NCBI GenBank assembly: GCA_035048495.1
Contig: CM068541.1
Location: 11,043,929-11,107,928 of the forward strand
Direction of reading: 5' to 3'
Origin: Euptelea pleiosperma
Lineage: Eukaryota > Streptophyta > Magnoliopsida > Ranunculales > Eupteleaceae
Length of the DNA stretch: 64,000 nt
The position numbers and the translations under genes are program-made. How positions within the stretch are numbered: position 1 is the first letter of the stretch; each line of letters begins with the position of its first letter. This document shows positions 58,701 to 64,000 of the stretch, piece by piece. Below the pieces are notes generated by a model. The model made no database searches. It had not been told where the DNA came from and saw only the letters and a program-made list of their open reading frames with translations.

Positions 58701-59584
58701 GCTCTTATACCAAATGGTAGGTTCCTTATCTCACGAAGAAGAAGTAAGGGTGGAAGAAGGAAGAAGAAGTAAAGGTAAGAAACAGAAAGAGAATTTCAGA
58801 AGTAAACGTTTCTTGCTTATGATTAAATTTGCCACTTCTATATAGTGGTTCAACACAACTAACTTGCCCAAATTGGCTAGGGAACTAGCTCTAACAATAA
58901 CAACTAAAATAGAAAATAAATAACTAAAATAGGATAGGAAAGAGTGTGGAGGAGTAGGGATCCTAACATCTCTCTCCGAAATTTCAAGGTTCCTCTGTGG
59001 TGTCCAAAACCGAAATAAAATCCCGAAATTTCAAGAACATGCCACTTCCCTAGCTACTAACGTATAAATCTAGCCAATAAGTAGGTCCCCATAAGCAAAA
59101 AAAATTTATACTCAATGTCACCATTTAACAACTAATAATGATCTATTCAACCATCATTTATTCCATAATTATCGCTTCCTTTCTTTTCCCATCAATAGAA
59201 ATCAAAATTTTCATCCCTTTTTTATTTTATTGTCATCGCCATTACTGTCCGTCTCCTTCGCTTCCACAAGTCGGAATCGGATCCCAAAAATCTTTTTGTT
59301 TCCTTTTTATTTTATAATTTTTCAACATTTAAACGTAGTTGAACTTGAAATTTGTTCAGAATAAAACGATTTCCCAATTAAAAAAAATAAAAAATCAAAG
59401 ATCTAGCGAGAAAGACAGAATGAACGAACCAACAACTAAAAAATGGAGAGGAAATTTTTTTTACCAAATAAACGTAGCATTCGGAGACTTGAAACAGCAC
59501 GAGCTCTACTGCTTCTGTTTCTCCTTCCTCTTCTTTGCCTCCATGATCATCCAACTCGCTTGATTTCTTCTGGTCTTCCTCCAT
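49758..59584 (-). CDS. NECAP-like protein (adaptin ear-binding coat-associated), eight exons
   Basis: Exons on the minus strand are 59584-59465, 54139-54108, 52002-51902, 51766-51694, 51485-51454, 50547-50457, 50287-50176 and 50075-49758. All have GT-AG borders and matching phases, giving 292 residues. The PH-like NECAP domain spans about residues 26-190: [88 protein letters not shown] and [12 protein letters not shown]. The tail has a Pro run ([12 protein letters not shown]) and ends [10 protein letters not shown]; the DDFGDF hexamer fits the acidic-Phe consensus that binds adaptor ear domains. NECAPs assist AP-2 clathrin-coated vesicle formation; this form matches the Arabidopsis At3g58600 type from memory. 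Exons 2 and 5 are only 32 nt. Intron 1 (5.3 kb) and intron 2 (2.1 kb) are filled with transposon debris. Confidence 0.93.
53150..53490 (+). mobile_element. RTE-type LINE fragment (RT C-terminus)
   Basis: The plus-strand frame at 53259 reads [20 protein letters not shown], then [20 protein letters not shown] and [20 protein letters not shown]. This is the standard end of RTE-clade reverse transcriptases (RWFGHVQRR ... GRPKKTW ... R.RIHVADP). It lies antisense in intron 2 of the NECAP-like gene. The 5' part is absent. Confidence 0.8.
54560..54960 (+). mobile_element. Copia fragment (element E): RNase H end
   Basis: The plus-strand pieces SVEAKYQAM (about 54575-54602), [16 protein letters not shown] (about 54660-54707) and [13 protein letters not shown] sequence (about 54805-54835) match the Copia RNase H end. 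They are followed by CTTGAGAGTGTGTG, a possible purine tract. Frameshifts are present. It lies in intron 1 of the NECAP-like gene, on the opposite strand. Confidence 0.6.
55045..55190 (+). mobile_element. second RTE-type LINE fragment
   Basis: Broken plus-strand frames read [26 protein letters not shown] and TDQPKLLG, matching the same RTE tail as at 53259-53490, in which the equivalents are [10 protein letters not shown] and EDMTLDTRL. It sits directly at the cut end of the Ty3/gypsy RT fragment. Confidence 0.6.
56117..56484. repeat. LTR-like sequence, 368 bp, left end of the inserted block
   Basis: It begins TGTTACGATCCCACGTTGG and ends AGGATCGTAACA, proper TG...CA ends. A TATAAATAGG box is at about 56354-56363. 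The bases before it are GACTC (56112-56116). An inverted, diverged and 5'-shortened copy is at 57935-58232. Confidence 0.7.
56485..56705 (-). other. internal segment with a Met-type primer-binding site, TRIM-like
   Basis: On the minus strand 56700-56680 reads TTGGTATCAGAGCCAACCCC, a primer-binding site, followed by about 200 bp of non-coding DNA up to the LTR at 56484. A primer site, a short non-coding inside and an LTR are the parts of a terminal-repeat retrotransposon in miniature. The 5' LTR that should lie to its right is replaced by other sequence. Confidence 0.5.
56700..57610 (+). mobile_element. LTR-retrotransposon fragment (element G): LTR end, primer site and gag start
   Basis: AT-rich LTR-like DNA (about 56940-57302) has a CTATATAATG box (about 57120) and a pyrimidine-rich leader. 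It ends TTAACA at 57302, directly followed by TTTGGTATCAAAGCC (57303-57317), a Met-type primer site. An ORF then starts at 57330 ([20 protein letters not shown]), with a coiled-coil-like stretch typical of Ty3/gypsy gag N-termini, and stops at 57600. No second LTR or pol is present. Sequence at 56695-56850 is repeated in direct orientation at about 57722-57880, so part of gag was duplicated around the LTR. Confidence 0.65.
57935..58232. repeat. inverted LTR-like copy, right end of the inserted block
   Basis: On the minus strand it begins TGTTACGATCCCACGTTGGC like 56117-56484 and stays similar for about 290 bp, then departs near 57950. The bases after it are AACTC (58233-58237), close to the GACTC before 56117. 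A short direct repeat (GAGGGAGTCACGCTCTA, twice at about 57891-57933) precedes it. Confidence 0.65.
58969..59464. other. NECAP-like gene intron 1, 5' end
   Basis: AT-rich intron DNA between the Ty3/gypsy LTR and exon 1. No other feature is seen. Confidence 0.4.
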
Positions 59585-60155
59585 GATCGAAATCAGAGAG
59601 AGAGAGAGAGAAAAGTAAACTAATGTTATTCGGCTTCACTGGAACAAGCAACGCGACTGAATAGACTAATGTATATTCAGTTATTTGCTTCGATCCAGAC
59701 CGTCCAATGAATAGACTAGATGTGATCCTATTTATCTGAAATGAAAAACCTTTTCCTGAACCTTTGATTGTAGGTCCAATTACTGTTTAAAAAGATTCTA
59801 CTAAATTGACGGGTGGTGATCATTCGATCATTGTGTGATTCTGATCACAATGTTGGTCCATCTATTCGACGGCCTGGATGGAGTCAACATGAGTAGGTAT
59901 TGGTATTGAGGGCGATGAATGATAGATGAGAGTGGTTTAACAAACAATGTGCACGGAGAGAATATTCGTTGCTTAATTTCTACGGAACAACCAATTTTGG
60001 TCGTTGATGTCGGGTAGAGTGTAATGTAAAGTGTAAACCATGATTCGGATTTGGATATGTTGTGCGGATCCAAATTGGATTCGGATCTAGAAGTGGATCG
60101 TGTATAAACTCGGACATGTTGCAGAAAATTAAGAATAAAATTAAAATATGCAAAT
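59585..60155. other. upstream region of the NECAP-like gene
   Basis: It holds a (GA)n run at about 59594-59612 that would lie in the 5' UTR or core promoter, as a CT-rich tract on the transcribed strand. No clear TATA box. About 570 bp separate the gene from the tRNA gene. Confidence 0.4.
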
Positions 60156-60226
60156 TGCACCAGCCGGGAATCGAACCCGGGTCTGTACCGTGGCAGGGTA
60201 CTATTCTACCACTAGACCACTGGTGC
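60156..60226 (-). tRNA. tRNA-Gly (GCC)
   Basis: The minus strand folds as a standard tRNA. The acceptor stem GCACCAG pairs with CTGGTGC, the D-arm contains GTGGTCTAGTGGTAGAAT (A box), the anticodon GCC sits in CCTGCCACGG, and the T-arm is CCGGGTTCGATTCCCGG (B box). Position 73 is A. There is no intron. A TTTT terminator on the minus strand lies about 15 bp downstream (about 60142). This looks like an active cytosolic gene. Confidence 0.97.
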
Positions 60227-60307
60227 TTTGTTATTTATTGTTGTTAACAATCATTATTTGAAGTCTACATTCTTATTTTCCGGCTTGTATTTATGATTAA
60301 TTTAAGG

Positions 60308-60548
60308 GCTTTTTTGCTTTACTTTATTGAAGCAAGTTGCATCTCACCCAATGTTTTCAAAATATTTGCATCTCACCCTTTGACCATGGTCAACATCATT
60401 GACCATAGACAGACTCCGGATGAACATCCCAATATTTTTTAAATGACTATAATGACCTTGGGTGAGACGCAAATATTTTAAAAACATTTGGGTGCGATGC
60501 AAATTGCATTAATAAAGTAAGGGGGACAAGCAAAAAATCATTTTTTCT
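60308..60548. repeat. foldback MITE of a fourth family, left copy
   Basis: The arms TTTTTGCTTTACTTTATTGA with GTTGCATCTCACCCAATG and CATTTGGGTGCGATGCAAAT with AATAAAGTAAGGGGGACAAG are inverted. The middle GACCATGGTC is a palindrome. A second copy lies in opposite orientation at 61325-61566. Confidence 0.75.
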
Positions 60549-60589
60549 TTTTTAGGATTGTGTGCTCAAAACCTTTCTTCATTTACTTG

Positions 60590-60860
60590 GTCCAACCGTA
60601 GGTGGACCTACAGACCAAAAATTAATCTGATTGTTAATTTTTAAGCATTAGATTAGAGTTGTTTTCCCGGGTTGATTTTATCTGTAGAATTTGAGCATTA
60701 TTCGGGATAAAAATATCCAATGGTTTGAAATCACTAGTCAGGCTGATATTTGGTATGTAGCTCCACCTAGTGATGGGCCCAACATCCATACGGTTAGTGA
60801 CCTCTAAGAGTGTGCCACATGGCTCATATTGTGGCCCTTCGTCATCTTTGAAGAAGGACA
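60590..60860. repeat. foldback MITE, first family, truncated copy
   Basis: It contains AGGTGGACCTACAGACCAAA, TTTGAGCATTATTC and GTGTGCCACATGGCTCATAT in family order. The outermost left arm is missing. Confidence 0.65.
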
Positions 60861-60892
60861 TTAGCGTGCTTAACAACCTGTGAAGGTGACTT

Positions 60893-61258
60893 CCTTTTAT
60901 CAAGGTTTAAAGGGGACCGTTATAATGGACTAAAAACGCTTAGGGCCAAAAACGAAAAAAATAGAAAAATGGAAAATAACGGAAAAGAAATGACGCTGAA
61001 ATTTAAATTTTGAATTTTAAAAGTTGAATTTCAAAATTTTAAAAATGAAAAATAACTGAAAAAATGGGAAAATAACAGAAACAATGAAAAAAATGTCTGT
61101 TTTTTTTCACAATTTTTCCAGACATTAACGGCCGTTATTTTTGTTATAACGGCCATTATTTTTTGGACGTTTTAACAGTCCATAACGTAACAGGGAAGGT
61201 CCAGAGCCGTTATAACGGCTGTTATTTTTGTTATAAGGGCCGTTTTTTAAAACCTTGG
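60893..61258. repeat. ATAACGG-rich MITE, copy 1
   Basis: The ends CAAGGTTTAAAGGGGACCG and CGGCCC/CCGTTTTTTAAAACCTTGG-like text are inverted. The inside has repeated AATAACGG and TGTTATAACGGCC motifs and an A-rich centre. It matches 61748-62128 along its length. Confidence 0.75.
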
Positions 61259-61324
61259 CTTTTATAATTCACAATCTTCCAAAAAAAACAAAACTTGAAA
61301 AAAAAAAAAACCTAAAAAAAATGA

Positions 61325-61566
61325 TTTTTTGCTTGTCCCCCTTTATTTATTGATGAAATTTGCAGTACACCCAATGTTTTTAAATTATTTGAGTCTCACC
61401 CAAGGTCATTATAGTCATTTAAAAAATATTGGGATGTCCATCCGGAGACTGTCTATGGTCAATGATGTTGACCATGGTCAAAGGGTGAGACGCAAATATT
61501 TTGAAAATATTGGGTGAGATGCAAATTGCATCAATAAAGTAAGGAGGTAAAGCAAAAATGCCCTTA
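61325..61566. repeat. foldback MITE of the fourth family, right copy (inverted)
   Basis: It is the reverse complement, with changes, of 60308-60548; for example GACCATGGTCAAAGGGTGAG here against CTCACCCTTTGACCATGGTC there. The two copies flank about 770 bp that contain two other MITEs. Confidence 0.75.
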
Positions 61567-61747
61567 ATTTAAAGTTGCCCGGCCAAAAGATGACCCAATA
61601 TAATTAATGAATGGCACCTTTTGTATTTTTAAGGAGTTTAAGGCTGCAATTGATATTGCAGTAACTCAGGCTTATTGCTGTAAGCGGTGGGTAAAAGCAA
61701 TGGATATGACTCTTTTAGGGCGACTTTGTCTTTTAGAAAAGGTATTA

Positions 61748-62128
61748 AACAAGGTTTAAAAGGGGCCATTATAACGGTATAACGGACTGGGCACATTACC
61801 ATTTTTTCCCTTCTAACAGATTGTAATGCATAGGGACAAAAATGGAAAAAATGGGAAAATGACGGAAAAACTTTGCTGAAATTCAAATTTTAAAATATGA
61901 ATTTCAAATTTTCAATAAAATTTATAATGGGAAAATAACGGAAATAATTAATGATTTAAAAAAAAAATTCAAATAACAGTTGTTATTTTCGTTATAACGG
62001 AAAAATAACGACCATTATAACGAATGTTATTTTCTGAGCATTAAACAGTACATAACGTAACAGGGGAGGACCGAATCCATTATAACGGTTGTTATTTTCT
62101 TTATAACGGCCGTTTTTCAAACCATGAT
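61748..62128. repeat. ATAACGG-rich MITE, copy 2
   Basis: The ends CAAGGTTTAAAAGGGGCC and GGCCGTTTTTCAAACC are inverted. The inner blocks CATAACGTAACAGGG and TATAACGGTTGTTATTTTC match copy 1 in the same orientation. Confidence 0.75.
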
Positions 62129-62678
62129 ATTAAAGACTAGCAACGGTGGTTTGTTATTTAGAAAAGCTATATTAGGATGTATTCTTCATTTAGAATTATT
62201 TTAGGCTAGAAGGGATTGTTTTATCATTTAGGAAAGTTATAAAAGGCTAGAAGGGCAATGTCGGTATTTACAAAGCTTTGCTTATCTATACTACTTTTAA
62301 ATGTCCGTATCTTCAAAAAACTTTTTTTTCCTATTTTATCCTCATTATTTACCCTAAAAGACAAATCTACCCTTTTCTTAAAATGCCCCTAAACTAATTT
62401 GCTTCCCACGTGGCTTCCTCTTCCATTTTTCTATATTTTCCAATAATAACCCTCTAGACATCTTAATCTGCCTCCCACCCAGACCATTTCCTTCGCACCC
62501 TTCTGATTTCTAAACGTCTATTTCACACCTTTTCATTTATATTCCAAATCGAAACATCTTCTGCATTAAATGGATTCCTTTTTCAAAACGACCTCTCGAA
62601 ACCTCAATTTTTGTTCCAATTAGCTCTACAACAATCGATCATGGAGATGACAATACTGCCTCTACGCATAGATACACA

Positions 62679-62909
62679 ATGGCAGGTCTATTTGCTCTCT
62701 CTCTTCACAAGGCCCAAATCCACCAAACTCGACCTTTGGGATCTTCTATCTATGCTGACGAAGAACCGAGCGAAGAACGCATAAGCACCGGTAGCAGTGG
62801 CGATTCAGTCTCCGAGGACCCTGAACTCGAGATCCACCAAAACTCCAGTCTGGTTCGACCCTTCTTAAGGTCTTCTTCTTTTTCTCCCCAGTTTGAGATG
62901 AATTGCTGA
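62679..62909 (+). CDS. hypothetical short open frame, possible first exon
   Basis: It codes for 76 residues starting MAGLFALSLHKAQIHQT with an acidic, Ser-rich middle (EEPSEERISTGSSGDSVSED). The upstream DNA (62280-62640) is CT-rich, as in plant 5' regions. No domain is recognised, and an upstream ATG at 62641 in another frame would interfere. It could be a real first exon with a donor near its end or a chance frame. Confidence 0.25.
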   Translation: MAGLFALSLHKAQIHQTRPLGSSIYADEEPSEERISTGSSGDSVSEDPELEIHQNSSLVRPFLRSSSFSPQFEMNC

Positions 62910-63309
62910 AATGTGAATTATTTACAGAATTGAGAATTGGATTCTTTGGTTTTCTGATGCTGATTGAAGCGATTGCTGTAATTTCTTACAAATTTGCGTT
63001 CACTTAGGAAATTAGGTTATACCAAAAGTTTTGAGTGGAGATTCATTCGAGAAATGGACGATATGGAATTATGGAAACAGGTATTTAGAGATAAATTCCA
63101 TATCCTCTCATGTATTTGATAAAATTACTAAGCGAATTATAACTTTTTGTGTTATGTACTAACTTTTAGTGTACCAAGACGAGTAAAACTTCTATCACAC
63201 GAAATTGTAAATCACACAATCACAAGCCAATGAGTTCTCGCACATACACAAGTGCTTTTGCAACGTACCCATGTGCTTTTGCTTTTTAGGTGTAAGTTTT
63301 ACTCTACCA
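62910..63309. other. AT-rich DNA, no feature seen
   Basis: No coding or repeat structure could be supported. Confidence 0.3.
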
Positions 63310-63875
63310 AGACTAAAACTTCTGTCATAGCGTTCTAACAGATGCTTCTTCACAACGCAAAACATAGGCCAGGTGGCACACTCTTAGTGGATGCTTACCG
63401 TGTGGATGTATGTGAGTAAAACTTGTGTCACAAGATGTTGCGACGGAACACGGTCACAGCACTCAATACGAGACACGTGGCACACGATCAGAGATCTTTG
63501 ACCGTATGGATGTTTGACCAGTCCCTCGGTGGACCTACAAACCAAAAATCAGCCTGATTAGTGATTTAAAACCTTTGGATTTTTGCACCCAAAAAACGCT
63601 CAATAATGCTCGAATTCCTACCGTTAAAATCAACCCGTGAAAATAACTTCAATAGAATCAGTTAGAAATCACTAATCAAGCTGATTTTTTGTGTACCGGT
63701 CCACCGAGGGACTGCCCAAACATCCATACAGTCATCGTCCTCTAATAGTATACCACGTGGCTCATATTGAGTGCTGTGACTGTGTTCAGTCACAACATCT
63801 TGTGACACAAGTTTTACTCTTTGGCCAGTCACTTGATGGACCTCTAAACCAAAAATCAGCGTTGTTACCCATGTT
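63310..63875. repeat. foldback MITE, outer copy split by an inner copy
   Basis: The left part (63310-63413) has GTTCTAACAGATGCTTCT, AGGTGGCACACTCTTAGTGG and GTGTGGATGT. The text resumes after 63819 with TTGGCCAGTCACTTGATGGA and AACCAAAAATCAGC. In other copies these parts are contiguous (GGATGTTTGGCCAGTC), so the inner element has inserted between them. The right arm of the outer copy is lost. Confidence 0.75.
63414..63819. repeat. foldback MITE, inner copy
   Basis: The ends GAGTAAAACTTGTGTCACAA and TTGTGACACAAGTTTTACTC are exact inverted repeats, extended by GATGTTG and CAACATC. Both arms hold a CACGTGG core (about 63474 and 63755). At 406 bp it is almost the same length as copy 2 (24799-25202), but the outer 60 bp differ. 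Confidence 0.85.
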
Positions 63876-64000
63876 GAGAAAAGATATTTTTCACACGACC
63901 CTTTTGATAATAATAGAAAAGATATTCTTCAAAATTTGTAACATTTAATCAGACCAATAATAAAACCTTTACATATGGTTGATTTCTGGACTCTTATGCG

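Larger units (their letters stand above)
55190..58968 (-). mobile_element. Ty3/gypsy retrotransposon remnant (element F), interrupted at 56117-58232
   Basis: On the minus strand the 5' LTR (58968-58715) begins TGTTAGGATCC and ends GGAACCTACCA, followed by a primer-site-like TTTGGTATAAGAGC. The gag landmark [14 protein letters not shown] is at about 58502-58460. The protease [15 protein letters not shown] is at about 58284-58240. After the inserted block, protease and RT continue: [10 protein letters not shown] (about 55970-55935), [20 protein letters not shown] (about 55410-55350) and [20 protein letters not shown] (about 55295-55235). Stops and frameshifts are common. The RT catalytic part and the 3' LTR are missing. 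Confidence 0.75.

Noticed and set aside
60062..60247. Plus-strand open frame across the tRNA gene
   Set aside because: It reads through the antisense of a clear tRNA-Gly gene and cannot be a real protein.

Overview
This is nuclear DNA of a flowering plant. It holds spliced protein genes with GT-AG introns, plant-type Copia, Ty3/gypsy, LINE, SINE and hAT relics, many foldback MITEs and one eukaryotic-type tRNA gene. The species cannot be fixed from the sequence. The protein sequences are not grass-like and the introns are long and packed with transposons, which would fit a magnoliid or another woody angiosperm, but this is a guess. No bacterial or organellar operon and no CRISPR array was seen.

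Five real protein genes were found, all on the minus strand. (1) 9044-12971: the 5' half of a CofD/UPF0052-domain gene of the MEE18 type, with three exons; the rest must lie left of the window. (2) 16976-19834: a five-exon gene for a 523-residue plant protein of unknown function, carrying three degenerate 72-74 residue repeats and ending in a DFCESEWELL-type tail. (3) 35412-36737: UBA2C, a nuclear protein with two RRMs, coded in one exon, with a splice donor directly after the stop codon. (4) 42045-45079 or further upstream: a two-exon ARM-repeat protein. (5) 49758-59584: an eight-exon NECAP-like clathrin-adaptor accessory protein. One tRNA-Gly(GCC) gene is at 60156-60226 on the minus strand. 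A possible gene start at 62679 is weak. The five genes show no functional link; this is ordinary plant gene order.

The rest is mostly transposon strata. 434-8428 is a minus-strand Copia element with both LTRs and a clean 5-bp target duplication (GTTTT). A related Copia in the opposite orientation (about 1072-4502) is buried in it and has removed part of its RT/RNase H region. Introns of genes 1 and 5 hold fragments of a PPR gene, Copia, RTE-type LINE, Ty3/gypsy and a 2.1-kb block bounded by inverted LTRs. An L1-type LINE tail (about 32.6-33.5 kb), a tRNA-derived SINE (about 37.8-38.0 kb), two hAT-like relics and two AT-rich minisatellites lie between genes.

The most striking non-genic signal is one family of 350-430 bp near-palindromic MITEs present about ten times. 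The arms of many copies carry a CACGTG (G-box) core. One copy has inserted into another at the right end of the window. Several separate MITE families and three tiny poly(T) inserts bracketed by target-like duplications are also reported. No clearly new biological system was found; the G-box-bearing foldback family and the inverted-LTR block are the best candidates for follow-up.
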